The notes: generated by a model from the sequence alone, not told the origin. A stretch of 64,000 nt of DNA from Aliiroseovarius sp. M344 (GCF_025140835.1 NZ_CP081153.1:1426001-1490000), one strand, 5' to 3'; shown: positions 9,120-18,586, counted from the stretch's first letter. A program made the numbers and translations.

Positions 9120-9878
9120 ATGAAATTAACACGGACCTTGGCCCTGACGACAGCTTTATCTCTTGCGGCAGCGATGCCGGGGCAGGCGCTGGATCTGTCC
9201 AGCATGACAGATGACGAGCGCAATGCGTTCCGTGACGAGGTCCGCGCCTATCTAATGGACAATCCCGAGGTGCTGATGGAGGCGATCGGGGTTCTGGAGC
9301 AACGCCAAGCAGAGGCGCAGGACGCGTTGGACAATGATCTGGTCAAGGTCAACGCGGACGCGCTGTTCGACGATGGTTTTTCCCACGTCTCGGGCAATCC
9401 GGATGGAGATATCACGATTGTTGAGTTCGTGGATTATCAATGTGGCTATTGCCGGAAGTCATATGACGTTCTGCAGGAGCTTTTGGAGAAAGACACCGGC
9501 GTGCGCCTGATCCTGAAAGAATTCCCAATTCTCAGCGAAGCCAGCATGTTGTCGGCGCGGTTTGCGATCTCGGGTCAGAAGCTGTTCGGCGAAGAGGCTT
9601 ATGGAAAACTGCATGACGCGCTGATCACGGTGCGGGGCAACGTCACGACCGAAAGCCTGATAAAGTTGGGTGATGATCTTGGGCTGGATGGTAAAGCGAT
9701 TGCTGACGGGATGAACGCCCCGGAAGTTGACGCCATTCTGGCTGAGAACCGAGCGCTGGGGCAGCGTTTGCAAATCACCGGCACGCCGGCCTTCGTGATG
9801 CACGATACGATGGCGCGTGGCTATATGCCGCTTGAGCAGATGGAAGACATCATCGCCGCCAAACGAACCGACGGCTGA
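9120..9878 (+). CDS. DsbA-family periplasmic thiol:disulfide oxidoreductase
   Basis: A 252-residue exported thioredoxin-fold protein. Signal peptide at residues 1-23 (KLTRTLALTTALSLAAAMPGQA), then a helical N-terminal region (MTDDERNAFRDEVRAYL...) typical of alphaproteobacterial DsbA/Com1-like proteins. The active site is CGYC in FVDYQCGYCRKSYD, and the cis-Pro loop is ITGTPAFVMHD. It probably oxidises or shuffles disulfides in the periplasm. The frame is open upstream to 8877, but that part lacks a signal-like start, so the ATG at 9120 is chosen. The amidase gene follows 83 bases later, with a strong hairpin between them. Confidence 0.92.
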   Translation: MKLTRTLALTTALSLAAAMPGQALDLSSMTDDERNAFRDEVRAYLMDNPEVLMEAIGVLEQRQAEAQDALDNDLVKVNADALFDDGFSHVSGNPDGDITIVEFVDYQCGYCRKSYDVLQELLEKDTGVRLILKEFPILSEASMLSARFAISGQKLFGEEAYGKLHDALITVRGNVTTESLIKLGDDLGLDGKAIADGMNAPEVDAILAENRALGQRLQITGTPAFVMHDTMARGYMPLEQMEDIIAAKRTDG

Positions 9879-9901
9879 GTTCCTGTCATTCTTGGCTGAC
9901 C

Positions 9902-9934
9902 TTCTGGTCAGGGCTTGATAAGCTCTGGCCAGAA
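9902..9934. promoter_or_regulatory. Strong 15-pair hairpin between dsbA-like gene and amidase
   Basis: TTCTGGTCAG + GGCTT (9902-9916) pairs with AAGCT + CTGGCCAGAA (9920-9934) around the loop GAT, with two wobble pairs. There is no T-run after it, so it may be a Rho-linked 3' stabiliser of the dsbA-like mRNA or a leader stem of the amidase whose ATG is at 9962. Confidence 0.5.
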
Positions 9935-9961
9935 CAAAGGCACGGGCAAGGTCACATCACT

Positions 9962-11353
9962 ATGACAACACGGATGAAACGCGGGGCAGGGTCAATCTTG
10001 CTGGCGATGGGCCTGACACTGGGGCAATCAGCCTTTTTGGCCTCGGCGGCCTTGGCGCAAGACAGCGCGGCCCCTGTGACCTCTTTGTTTCCAAAGCACA
10101 AACCTGACCGCGAGGTGGCGCAGGCCCCCACGGTCACCGATGCGCCCACACCGCCCGCCGTAACCCCCGTACCCGATGCAAGCCCGCAAACCCTCACGGG
10201 ATTGGCTCGGCTGAGCGATGCCGGTGTGACGATCAAGGATCGTTGGCGCGGGTCGGCGGTCGACATTTCGATGACCCGCACGGTGCCGTGGCGCGTTTTC
10301 ACGCTGGACGATCCACAGCGGGTGGTGGTCGATTTCTCGGAACTGGATTGGGCAGGACTGGACCTGCCGGGCGTATTGAAGGCCTCGGACCGGTTCACAG
10401 ATATCCGGGCAGGGCTGTTCCGGCCGGGGTGGACCCGACTGGTGCTGACCCTTGCCAGTCCGATGGTCGTGGAAAAAGCCTGGATGACAAGCGGCGCAGC
10501 CGATGATGGCACCGCTGTGATGCATTTGGAGCTCGCACAGGCTTCGACCGAGGACTTCACCGCGACGACGGGCGTACCCGACAGCGCTGTGTTCGCTCAA
10601 ACTGCCCCGCGTCCCATGCCGTCGCCCAAGACCCGCCAGACAGGGTTTGGCGATCTGGTTGTCGTGCTGGACCCGGGCCACGGCGGCATTGATCCGGGGG
10701 CCGAGCGGGAAGGCGTGGTGGAAGCTGACCTGATGTTGACCTTCGCGCTCAGCTTGAAGGAGACCTTGTTGCGGGCAGGCGGCTTCAAAGTGGTCCTGAC
10801 CCGCGAAAGTGACGTATTCGTACCGCTGGAAGAGCGTGTCACCATCGCAAGACGTGCCGGGGCCGATGTGTTTCTGTCGCTGCATGCTGACGCTTTGGCG
10901 CAAGGGCGGGCGACGGGGGCCACCGTCTATACATTGTCAGAAGAGGCCACGGACGCGGCCTCGCAAAGTCTGGCCGAACGCCATGATCGCGAGGATATTC
11001 TGGCCGGTGTCGACCTGACGCGCCAGTCAGATGAAGTCGCATTGGTGCTGATGGATCTGGCGCGTACCGAAACCACACCACGTTCTGAGACGCTGGCCGA
11101 CGCGCTTGTCGAAGGGATATATTCCGCGACCGGATCGACCTATAAGTCACCGCGCATGAAGGCTGGTTTTTCTGTATTGAAAGCGCCGGACATCCCGTCC
11201 GCCTTGATCGAGCTTGGCTTCCTGTCCTCGCCGCGCGACCGCAAGCTCTTGCAGGATGAAAACTGGCGGAAACAAGCGGCCGAGGGTATTCGGGATGCGT
11301 TGCAATATTGGTCGCTGCAGGATGCGGCAAAAGCCGAGCAGCTTCGAAAATAA
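9962..11353 (+). CDS. amiC: N-acetylmuramoyl-L-alanine amidase (AMIN + Amidase_3), AmiC-like
   Basis: Periplasmic zinc amidase that cuts the bond between MurNAc and the stem peptide, needed for separating daughter cells. The 463-residue protein has a long signal region ending in ASAALAQ and a Pro-rich linker. An AMIN domain follows (about residues 85-195, including VPWRVFTLDDPQRVVVDFS), then a catalytic Amidase_3 domain from about residue 235. Zinc-site motifs are VVLDPGHGGIDPGA, a Glu in EADLMLTFALSLKETL, and FLSLHADAL; the second catalytic Glu lies in IPSALIELGFLSS. In related genomes this gene commonly precedes a class A penicillin-binding protein gene, which is not the case here. Confidence 0.93.
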   Translation: MTTRMKRGAGSILLAMGLTLGQSAFLASAALAQDSAAPVTSLFPKHKPDREVAQAPTVTDAPTPPAVTPVPDASPQTLTGLARLSDAGVTIKDRWRGSAVDISMTRTVPWRVFTLDDPQRVVVDFSELDWAGLDLPGVLKASDRFTDIRAGLFRPGWTRLVLTLASPMVVEKAWMTSGAADDGTAVMHLELAQASTEDFTATTGVPDSAVFAQTAPRPMPSPKTRQTGFGDLVVVLDPGHGGIDPGAEREGVVEADLMLTFALSLKETLLRAGGFKVVLTRESDVFVPLEERVTIARRAGADVFLSLHADALAQGRATGATVYTLSEEATDAASQSLAERHDREDILAGVDLTRQSDEVALVLMDLARTETTPRSETLADALVEGIYSATGSTYKSPRMKAGFSVLKAPDIPSALIELGFLSSPRDRKLLQDENWRKQAAEGIRDALQYWSLQDAAKAEQLRK

Positions 11354-11375
11354 AGGTTTAAAAACAGATGGATAA

Positions 11376-11410
11376 GCCGCCCACTTCACGTTAAACGCAC
11401 AGCGGGCGGC
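11376..11410. terminator. Possible bidirectional terminator between amidase and glutamate dehydrogenase
   Basis: GCCGCCC (11376-11382) and GGGCGGC (11404-11410) can pair around a 21-base loop in the 63-base gap between convergent genes. The T-content after it is poor, so this is a weak call based mainly on position. Confidence 0.35.
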
Positions 11411-11416
11411 GCTGTC

Positions 11417-12847
11417 TTACAACCCTTTGGCGCGGTAACTCGACGCAACCCGATCGATAGCAACAATGTATCCCGCCATACGCAGGTCATCCACGTCATC
11501 ACGCTCATGCCAAACAGTGCGCATGTCCTGATAGGCTTTGCGCATTGTGTCATCCAGACCTGACCGTACAAGCTCCAGCTCATCCGCACCGCGCAGGTAT
11601 TTTTCTTTAAACTGCGGTGTCATGGACCAAGCGTCGCCCAAATAACGGTCAAGGCGTTCCAGCTCGTCGACCACCAACTGGTGACGGGCCTCTTCCTGAC
11701 GGCGTTGCATGCGGCCAAAACGGATATGGCTCAAGTTCTTGACCCATTCGAAGTAACTGACGGTCACACCGCCGGCGTTGGCATAAAGGTCAGGGATGAT
11801 CACCGTCCCTTTTTTGCGCAAGATCTCGTCCGCGCCTGATGTCAGCGGGCCGTTTGCAGCTTCAATAATCAGCGGCGCTTTAACGCGGTCTGCATTGGTC
11901 AGATTGATCACGCCTTCAAGCGCAGCCGGGATCAGAATGTCGCATTCGTTTTCCAGCACGCTGGCGCCGTCTTCGACATAGGTCGCATCGGCAAACCCTT
12001 TTACGCCACCGTGTTGGCCGATCCACTGATGCACAGCTTCAACATCCAATCCGGTATCGCTGGTCAACGCGCCATCACGTTCAATGATCCCGGTGATGAT
12101 CGCGCCGTCCTCTTCGGACAGGAACTTGGCTGCATGATAGCCCACATTGCCCAGACCCTGAACAATGACGCGCTTTCCGTCGAGCTTGCCGGACAGGTTC
12201 GCTTTGGCAATGTCTTCCGGGTGGCGGAAGAACTCCTGCAGCGCGTATTGCACGCCGCGTCCGGTGGCCTCGACCCGACCGGCGATGCCGCCAGCATGCG
12301 GGGGTTTGCCGGTCACACAGGCTCGCGCGTTGATATCGGTCGTGTTCATCCGGGCGTATTGGTCAGCAATCCATGCCATCTCGCGTTCGCCGGTGCCCAT
12401 ATCGGGGGCAGGGACGTTTTGCGATGGGTTGATCAGATCGCGTTTGGCCAGCTCATAGGCGAAGCGGCGGGTGATCAGTTCCAGTTCGTGTTCTTCATAG
12501 TCTCGGGGCTCGATGCACAACCCGCCTTTCGAGCCACCAAAGGGTGTTTCCACAAGGGCACATTTGAACGTCATCAGGGCTGCCAGAGCTTCGACCTCGT
12601 CCTGGTTCACAGCCGAGGCATAGCGGATACCGCCTTTGACCGGCTCCATATGTTCGGAGTGAACGGAACGATACCCGGTAAATGTGTGAATTTCGCCCCG
12701 CAATCGCACGCCGAAACGCACGGTGTAAGTTGAATTGCACACACGAATTTTCTGCTTCAAACCGGTTGGAATGTCCATCAGTGCGACCGCGCGATCGAAC
12801 ATCAGGTTTACGGAATCGCGGAAGCTCGGCTCATTAATATTAGCCAT
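11417..12847 (-). CDS. gdhA: Glu/Leu/Phe/Val-type glutamate dehydrogenase
   Basis: Interconverts glutamate and 2-oxoglutarate plus ammonia. The 476-residue product has the dimerisation/substrate domain with VKGGIRYA, the catalytic-Lys region VETPFGGSKGG, PAPDMGTGEREMAWI, and the Rossmann domain with VIVQGLGNVGYHAAKFL. The C-terminal half includes ECDILIPAALEGVI and ANAGGVTVSYFEWVKN. Cofactor preference is not decided by the visible motif. An AGGGGTAAC ribosome site precedes the ATG, and the leader contains a small TCTGCG/CGCAGA stem (12866-12881). Transcribed alone, convergent with the amidase. Confidence 0.94.
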   Translation of the reverse strand: MANINEPSFRDSVNLMFDRAVALMDIPTGLKQKIRVCNSTYTVRFGVRLRGEIHTFTGYRSVHSEHMEPVKGGIRYASAVNQDEVEALAALMTFKCALVETPFGGSKGGLCIEPRDYEEHELELITRRFAYELAKRDLINPSQNVPAPDMGTGEREMAWIADQYARMNTTDINARACVTGKPPHAGGIAGRVEATGRGVQYALQEFFRHPEDIAKANLSGKLDGKRVIVQGLGNVGYHAAKFLSEEDGAIITGIIERDGALTSDTGLDVEAVHQWIGQHGGVKGFADATYVEDGASVLENECDILIPAALEGVINLTNADRVKAPLIIEAANGPLTSGADEILRKKGTVIIPDLYANAGGVTVSYFEWVKNLSHIRFGRMQRRQEEARHQLVVDELERLDRYLGDAWSMTPQFKEKYLRGADELELVRSGLDDTMRKAYQDMRTVWHERDDVDDLRMAGYIVAIDRVASSYRAKGL

Positions 12848-13165
12848 TTGTTACCCCTGTTTTTTTCTGCGCCGCCGCAGAATCGTTTGCCCGCGACGGT
12901 TCTAAGGGCAGGTTAGGCTGTATTGCGACCAAAGCCACCCCCCCGGAGATTTGGCCGCTATTGATGTTCGCATGGGCTCAAAGGGCGTTGTCTGAAGCTT
13001 CTGTTAACCTTTCGTGCACAATGACGGGGTCAAACTGCGAAAAACTCGCATTTGCACGGAAAATGCCTTAGTTTCGCCACAGCCTTCTATAATCTACGAG
13101 AAGGTTAAGAAAGTGTTTGTATTTGTGATTTGTTACCGTGCGGGGGCATGGGAAGGGAGATCGAC
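12848..13165. promoter_or_regulatory. Divergent intergenic region between gdh and the Tad-like genes
   Basis: 318 bases without a convincing gene. The right half is AT-rich and holds a perfect -10-like TATAAT at 13088-13093, though no good -35 lies 16-18 bases before it. TTAACC (13004-13009) and GGTTAA (13103-13108) are oppositely oriented hexamers that resemble CtrA half-sites. CtrA control of the Tad-like genes is only an inference from these motifs. Confidence 0.35.
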
Positions 13166-14989
13166 ATGGCGCGTTGTGATGACCGCTTTGGGGCGTTGAA
13201 GGCCAAACTGACCAAGTTGGGCCGCGCCGAACGTTTTGACAGGTTTGCGAAAGAAGAGGATGGCGCGATGTTTATCCTCGCCCTATTCCTGTTCGCGACT
13301 TTGCTTATTTTCTCTGGCCTTTCCATCGATTTGATGCGGTACGAGCTGCAGCGAACCCGCTTGCAATCGACCTTAGATCGCGCATTGCTTGCTGCGGCGC
13401 ACCCCGATCAGGAAAATGATCGAAAGGGCGTTGTGCTTGATTATTTTAACCGCGCCGGGTTGAGCAATATCGTCGACGCAGACGATATCACTGTCATTGT
13501 GGGCCCCGATGGCACCATCGTGAGCGCGGACGCCACCATGAAAATTGGCACGCCCTTCCTGAGCTGGTCCGGTGTCGATTACTTGGGTGCGCCTGCATCT
13601 GGGGGTGCAGCGAAAATCAACCAGCTGACCGAGGTGTCGCTGGTCGTCGACGTTTCAGGGTCTATGGGGAGTAACTCCACCACCGGACAAACAAAGATTT
13701 ATGAGCTGCGCAAAGCCGCGCTGGAATTCTCGAATCTTCTTCTGTGCAACCCGAATGATCCGACCACATCCACCAACTGTACGATTGACAAAAGAAAGAC
13801 ATCGCTGACACTGGTGCCTTATTCCACTCAGGTGAATGTCGGTCAGACTATTCTCAGCAAATTTGACCGCCAAGATGCGCAAACCGATGCTTATTGCGTT
13901 ACCTTCCGCGACGAAGACTTTCAGACAGTTCGCGTAAAACCGCATCCGGACATGATACTTGAGCCAGAAAAGCTCATCCGTCAGGCTGCGAAGTTTTATC
14001 GTTATGGCGGCAGCTATCGCTCGACCAATTCGGACGCCTATCTGTCTTGCCATACCGACAGCTGGCGCGAAGTTGTTGCGTTCCAACACTCGCCGACAGT
14101 CATGAAAACCAAGATCAACAGCCTGGGGGCTGAAGGTGATACCGCGATCGACATTGGCATGAAGTGGGGTGCGGCGTTGCTGCACCACGAAACTCAACCT
14201 GTGATCACGGATCTGATCAGTGATGGCGACGTGCACGCAGATTTTGCGAAACGCCCATATGACCCTGGGAAAATCGCCTCTTCGAAGTTCCTGGTGCTTA
14301 TGACCGATGGGCAGAACACCAATCACCACTATTTGTATGATGGATACCGGACTGGGCCTTCGCCGTTTTGGCTGAATACATTTAATGGTCGAGATATCGT
14401 CTCGATCCGCCGAAACGTGACCGTCATGGAAGATGGTGTGGAAGTAACGGAGCCACGTTATCTATGGTACTACCCGTCTTGGAACCAGTATAATCCTTCT
14501 ATCACCTCCGATCCAGAAAACTGGCATGAAGAGCCGTATGGTTTCGAAGGGAAAGCAGATTGCTTTAGCACCCGTTGTACGCCGTTTGTAGCGCCAGCGG
14601 ATAGCTATACAAGCAACTTGAACTGGGAAACGTTCTGGAAGCTGAAATACACGTGGGGATTTGTCGAAAGGTTCGATTGGTTGCTTCCAACGGATCCTGG
14701 CATGGAAGACGCGCCCGGTGTCAAAATTTCAAATTCCAACGACTCTGACGGTGACGGTATCAGGGACATCGACCAACGCCTGCTGGATCAATGCACTGCG
14801 GCTAAAAATGCCGGCATAACGATCTACACGATTGAGATGGAAACGCCGAATACTGCCACGGATGCGATGCAATCCTGTGCGTCTATCAAGGACAATAAAA
14901 GACTGCATTACAAGGTCTCTGGTCTGGATATTGGGTCTGTGTTCAAGAAGATCGCAGCAGACATCAACAAACTGCGGCTTACCCACTGA
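13166..14989 (+). CDS. TadG-like pilus assembly protein with von Willebrand A domain
   Basis: A 607-residue protein of the TadE/TadG pseudopilin group. After a basic N-terminus comes the processing-type region EEDGAMFILALFLFATLLIFSGL, in which a Glu lies just before the single membrane helix (about residues 31-52), as in Tad pseudopilins. A large external part contains a vWA domain opening with LVVDVSGSMG (MIDAS DxSxS, about residue 170) and KFLVLMTDGQNTNHHY later. The C-terminal part has a Ca-binding-like NSNDSDGDGIRDID stretch. The ATG at 13166 has AGGGAG upstream and is preferred over ORF starts at 13130 or 13148. It heads a three-gene set with the two TadE-like genes. Confidence 0.85.
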   Translation: MARCDDRFGALKAKLTKLGRAERFDRFAKEEDGAMFILALFLFATLLIFSGLSIDLMRYELQRTRLQSTLDRALLAAAHPDQENDRKGVVLDYFNRAGLSNIVDADDITVIVGPDGTIVSADATMKIGTPFLSWSGVDYLGAPASGGAAKINQLTEVSLVVDVSGSMGSNSTTGQTKIYELRKAALEFSNLLLCNPNDPTTSTNCTIDKRKTSLTLVPYSTQVNVGQTILSKFDRQDAQTDAYCVTFRDEDFQTVRVKPHPDMILEPEKLIRQAAKFYRYGGSYRSTNSDAYLSCHTDSWREVVAFQHSPTVMKTKINSLGAEGDTAIDIGMKWGAALLHHETQPVITDLISDGDVHADFAKRPYDPGKIASSKFLVLMTDGQNTNHHYLYDGYRTGPSPFWLNTFNGRDIVSIRRNVTVMEDGVEVTEPRYLWYYPSWNQYNPSITSDPENWHEEPYGFEGKADCFSTRCTPFVAPADSYTSNLNWETFWKLKYTWGFVERFDWLLPTDPGMEDAPGVKISNSNDSDGDGIRDIDQRLLDQCTAAKNAGITIYTIEMETPNTATDAMQSCASIKDNKRLHYKVSGLDIGSVFKKIAADINKLRLTH

Positions 14990-15073
14990 TCTGCACAAGC
15001 ATGTTCGCAGCAAGGGCTAGTACGCTCGCGGCAGCCAACAAAAGACGGTAAAAGGTAAAACGGAACGTAACGA

Positions 15074-15610
15074 ATGAAACAGGTAATGCGGAAATATATG
15101 CGCTTCCTACGTGCGACCGACGGCAGCTCAACCATTGAGTTTGTGATCTGGTTTCCCCTGTTCATGACGCTGTTCTTGACGTCCTTTGAGCTCACGTTCT
15201 ACGGCATGCGTTCGGTCATGTTGGAACGCGCCGTCGAAATGAACGTGCGTGGGATGCGGCTTGGGACGAGACGACCAGACAATCTGCAAGAGCTGAAAGA
15301 GAACATCTGTAATGATACGATGCTTTTTTCCGATTGTGAAAGGGAGCTTACCGTTGATGTCAGATTGATAAACACTCTGTCTTGGGACTTGCCCAATGGC
15401 CCACTTCCTTGCGTGGATCGTGGCGACGACTACAAGCAACCGGACGACGTTGTTTATGGGCCGGGCGGCGGCGGGGATCTGTTGCTTATTCGGGCTTGCA
15501 TCGTGTCAAATCCATTTTTTGCTTCGACGCCATTTGTTATGGGACTGCCTCGTGACGATTCAGGTGGTGTGGCCCTTGTTGCTGTCTCAACCTATGTTAA
15601 CGAACCGTAA
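15074..15610 (+). CDS. TadE-like pseudopilin
   Basis: A 178-residue protein with a basic leader (KQVMRKYMRFLRATDG), then SSTIEFVIWFPLFMTLFLTSFEL. That is a TadE prepilin-like processing region with Glu followed by a single transmembrane helix (about residues 20-42). The rest is extracytoplasmic with four Cys residues that could pair. TadE-like proteins are minor components needed for assembly of Flp/Tad adhesion pili. It lies 84 bases after the vWA gene and 13 bases before the next TadE-like gene, so the set is probably one transcript. Confidence 0.85.
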   Translation: MKQVMRKYMRFLRATDGSSTIEFVIWFPLFMTLFLTSFELTFYGMRSVMLERAVEMNVRGMRLGTRRPDNLQELKENICNDTMLFSDCERELTVDVRLINTLSWDLPNGPLPCVDRGDDYKQPDDVVYGPGGGGDLLLIRACIVSNPFFASTPFVMGLPRDDSGGVALVAVSTYVNEP

Positions 15611-15623
15611 GGAAGGTGTGAGG

Positions 15624-16307
15624 ATGTCCGTATGTTTAATCACACGAACCTCGTTGGCTAAGCCTCCCATTCGGGTGCTGACGCAAAAGCTTCGTTCGTT
15701 TGCGCGCGTTGAAACCGGGACTGTAACCGTTGAAAGCGTGATTATTCTTCCTGTATTATTTTTTGCCGTGATGGCCCTCTTTACGTATTTCGACGCCTAC
15801 CGGAAGCAAAGCCTTGCCTTGAAGGCTAACTATGCTGTCGCTGACTTCTTGTCGCGAAACTATAGATATGATCAGCAGACGCTTGAAGGGCTGGATGAGC
15901 TCTTTGAATACATGTCTAAGACCGGTGAAAGCAGTTGGGTGCGTGTTACGGCAGTCGAATGCCCAGCAACGAATACACTGGCGCAGTGTAATGATGAGGT
16001 TCCACGGAAGCTGGAATTTAAAGACGATAATGACAGAAATTCCAACGCAAGCGCCAACAGCGGGATATCGGGTCATACAGAAGAGACCATGCGGCAATTT
16101 CTTGGCCCGGTTATTCCAAAAATGTACGTTGGCGAAAGCCTTTTTGTGGTAGAAACCGTTGCGAAATATAAGCCGATGTTTCCGGGTCGTTGGACTGGGA
16201 TTTATTCACGTGACTTTGAACATGTCGTGGTCACCGGTTCGCGAGAATATGACGATCTTTGCTATGATGAACCAGTGGACAGTTGCCCGACACCTGTCAC
16301 AGATTAA
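15624..16307 (+). CDS. TadE/TadF-like pseudopilin
   Basis: A 227-residue protein. The N-terminus has about 28 residues of basic leader, then ARVETGTVTVESVIILPVLFFAVMALF. This is the Glu-plus-helix signature of Tad pseudopilins (helix about 38-58), followed by a soluble outer part with several Cys near the C-terminus (LCYDEPVDSCPTP). The frame is open upstream to 15396 inside tadE, but the ATG at 15624 has AAGGAAGG before it. Its 3' end overlaps the convergent EEP-nuclease gene by 11 bases. No prepilin peptidase, ATPase or Flp gene is present in the window. Confidence 0.8.
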   Translation: MSVCLITRTSLAKPPIRVLTQKLRSFARVETGTVTVESVIILPVLFFAVMALFTYFDAYRKQSLALKANYAVADFLSRNYRYDQQTLEGLDELFEYMSKTGESSWVRVTAVECPATNTLAQCNDEVPRKLEFKDDNDRNSNASANSGISGHTEETMRQFLGPVIPKMYVGESLFVVETVAKYKPMFPGRWTGIYSRDFEHVVVTGSREYDDLCYDEPVDSCPTPVTD

Positions 16308-17490
16308 ACCTGTGCTGGTCCGTTGTGGGGCGTGGCAACCTGATCCAGATCGGCATGTGATCCGTAAAATCATGGGCAAAGCGCGCGTAGTCGGGTGAAC
16401 CGTCAGGGAGCTTTCCGGGACCGGCGTCGACGAAAAGCTGCGTGAAATCAAACATCCCATAGTCAAACGCATCGGGGCCAAGCGTGCCAGCCAGATCGTT
16501 GTGCCGTCCGCGCGGCAGGCGGGTGTCATCGGCCAGCCACGCGATGTGGTCATAGGTTTGCGTGCGCCGCGCGTTGGTGTTGAAGTTGCCATCAAGGAAG
16601 GGGAAGTTCACCTTGGCGTCCAATCTGCGCTTGGCGTTGATCCCGGTGACATAGTTCTCGATCCCGATCCGACGATCATCGTTTGAACCATCAAAATCCA
16701 GATTCAAATCCCCCATGATCATGATGATCTTTTTGCGTTTGCTAACGGTTTTGCGGCTGTCATGTAACAACCATTCCAGCAGCGCGAAGAACTCCTGCTC
16801 GCGTTCGTTTTTCTTGCCAGAGACGAGGTGGGCGTTGACCGCATAGATCTGGTATTGCCCATCCGGGCCGTCAATCAGGAACTCGACCAGATAGGGGCTG
16901 CGGATGAACTGCACAAATTTGGAAAACTGCGCGCCCATCAGGCGTGTGCTGTTCTGCACCCAGGCCATCAACTGCTCCATATAGCCGGGGTCGTCCTCAC
17001 CCGGCACGCTGGTATCGAACGACGCTTTCAGCGCTTCGTTCATGTTGGCGGCGATTGCTGTGCGGTCATAAGACAGGTCCGAGGCCAGATGACCCAACCG
17101 GACGCGGTCGTGGCGATACAGGAAGGCAAAGCGTTCAGACATCCCCTTATAGCCGGGGCTGCGACCGGTCACGTCGCTGTAGATCACGCCATAAGCACCG
17201 TTCAGCGCGGTGACCAAGGCCTCCAGCGCGCCGGTATCGTCTTGTTGCTCTTGTATAGACAACAGGTCCGCCTGTGCCGCGACCCGTTCGATCATCCGTG
17301 TCGCACCGGGGCTTTTCTTTGGTCCGTCGCGATCTGCCACCGCACCAAATTTGCGAATGTTCCATGACATCAGGATGACCGACTTATCGCGCCGCGCAGG
17401 CAGGCCATAGGCTTGCGGGTCTTGTGCCAAAGCGGCATTCAGATGTGCCTCGATCTGTTGCCATTCGGGGTCGGTGAAATGTTGGGCCAT
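16297..17490 (-). CDS. Endonuclease/exonuclease/phosphatase family protein
   Basis: A 397-residue EEP-fold metal-dependent phosphoesterase. Family landmarks are ILMSWNIRKFG (metal-binding Asn), DLLSIQEQQDD (Glu ligand), IIMIMGDLNLDFDG (GDxN motif) and the C-terminal ARFAHDFTDHMPIWIRL (SDH-like catalytic DH). There is no signal peptide, so it is probably cytoplasmic. The start at 17490 (MAQHFTDPEWQQ) has AAGG at good spacing and is preferred over an upstream extension to 17580. The substrate could be DNA, RNA, lipid or a small phosphoester; nothing in the context settles this. Confidence 0.87.
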   Translation of the reverse strand: MAQHFTDPEWQQIEAHLNAALAQDPQAYGLPARRDKSVILMSWNIRKFGAVADRDGPKKSPGATRMIERVAAQADLLSIQEQQDDTGALEALVTALNGAYGVIYSDVTGRSPGYKGMSERFAFLYRHDRVRLGHLASDLSYDRTAIAANMNEALKASFDTSVPGEDDPGYMEQLMAWVQNSTRLMGAQFSKFVQFIRSPYLVEFLIDGPDGQYQIYAVNAHLVSGKKNEREQEFFALLEWLLHDSRKTVSKRKKIIMIMGDLNLDFDGSNDDRRIGIENYVTGINAKRRLDAKVNFPFLDGNFNTNARRTQTYDHIAWLADDTRLPRGRHNDLAGTLGPDAFDYGMFDFTQLFVDAGPGKLPDGSPDYARFAHDFTDHMPIWIRLPRPTTDQHRFNL

Positions 17491-17668
17491 TGGTGCCTTA
17501 ATCCGTAATTGAATTCCGCAAGTATAACACGAATGGGCCCTGCGTGCTTCCCCACATGAGAATTGTGCAAATTTGCGCATTGCTTGTTAGGCCGCGCGCA
17601 ATTGCAGTGCCGTCCGGTCGCCCCTAGATTACAGGTAACGCCACATGACCTTCTGAAAGGGGGATCAC

Positions 17669-18580
17669 ATGTCCATTCGTCCCGTTTTATCTTCCGCGCA
17701 TGCCCAACCCACGATGGAGGGCGCAGGCGTTCACCTGCACCGCGCCTTTGGCTTCCACGAGCCAGAGGCCTATGACCCATTCTTGCTGTTTGACGATTTT
17801 CGCAATGACGACCCGCGTTTGTCGGAAAAGGGGTTTCCCTGGCATCCGCACCGAGGGATCGAGACCATCACCTATGTGCTGGCCGGCGAAGTTGAACATG
17901 AAGACAGCCTTGGCAACACCGGGCGTCTTGGGGCAGGCGACATTCAATGGATGACGGCCGGGTCGGGGATCATGCATCAGGAAATGCCGCTGGCAAATGC
18001 CAAAGGCCAGATGCATGGGTTCCAGCTGTGGGCCAACCTGCCGCGCGATCTGAAGATGACGGCCCCGAATTATCAGGACGTACCAGCGGTCGAAATCCCG
18101 GTGATCGAAGAAGACGATGGCACCAAGGTGCGTGTGGTCGTGGGGGATTTCTGGGGTCGATCCGGTCCGGTGGATGGCATCGCGGCCGACCCGCTTTATC
18201 TGGATATCAGCGTCCCGGCAGGCGTGACCAAAACCTTCCCGGTTGATACACGCCGTCAGGCATTTGCCTATGTGTTCGAAGGGGCTGGAGCCTTTGCCGA
18301 CGCGGCCGCGCCGCAGGGCGTGCTTTTGGAGAAAGAGGTGATGGGGCAGGAGGTCAACATCCGCGACCTGTCCGGCAACCGCACGGTTGTGCGTTTCGGA
18401 GCAGGCGACGATGTGCGCGTGCAGGCGGGGCCTGAGGGCGTGCGGTTTCTATTGGTCGCAGGGGCACCAATCCGCGAACCCGTGGCATGGCACGGTCCCA
18501 TCGTGATGAACACGAAAGACGAACTGCGTCAGGCAATGGCGGATTTGCGCAACGGCACGTTCATTCAGCCTGCGCATTAA
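17669..18580 (+). CDS. Pirin family protein
   Basis: A 303-residue bicupin protein of the pirin family. The metal ligands of human pirin (His, His, His, Glu) correspond here to HPHRGIET and SGIMHQEMP in the N-terminal cupin. The C-terminal pirin_C domain begins near residue 170 (LYLDISVPAG). Bacterial pirins include quercetin dioxygenases and regulators of metabolic enzymes. It has a GAAAGGGGG ribosome site. It converges with kynureninase (gap of 6 bases), which gives no functional clue. Confidence 0.93.
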   Translation: MSIRPVLSSAHAQPTMEGAGVHLHRAFGFHEPEAYDPFLLFDDFRNDDPRLSEKGFPWHPHRGIETITYVLAGEVEHEDSLGNTGRLGAGDIQWMTAGSGIMHQEMPLANAKGQMHGFQLWANLPRDLKMTAPNYQDVPAVEIPVIEEDDGTKVRVVVGDFWGRSGPVDGIAADPLYLDISVPAGVTKTFPVDTRRQAFAYVFEGAGAFADAAAPQGVLLEKEVMGQEVNIRDLSGNRTVVRFGAGDDVRVQAGPEGVRFLLVAGAPIREPVAWHGPIVMNTKDELRQAMADLRNGTFIQPAH

Positions 18581-18586
18581 GGCCGA

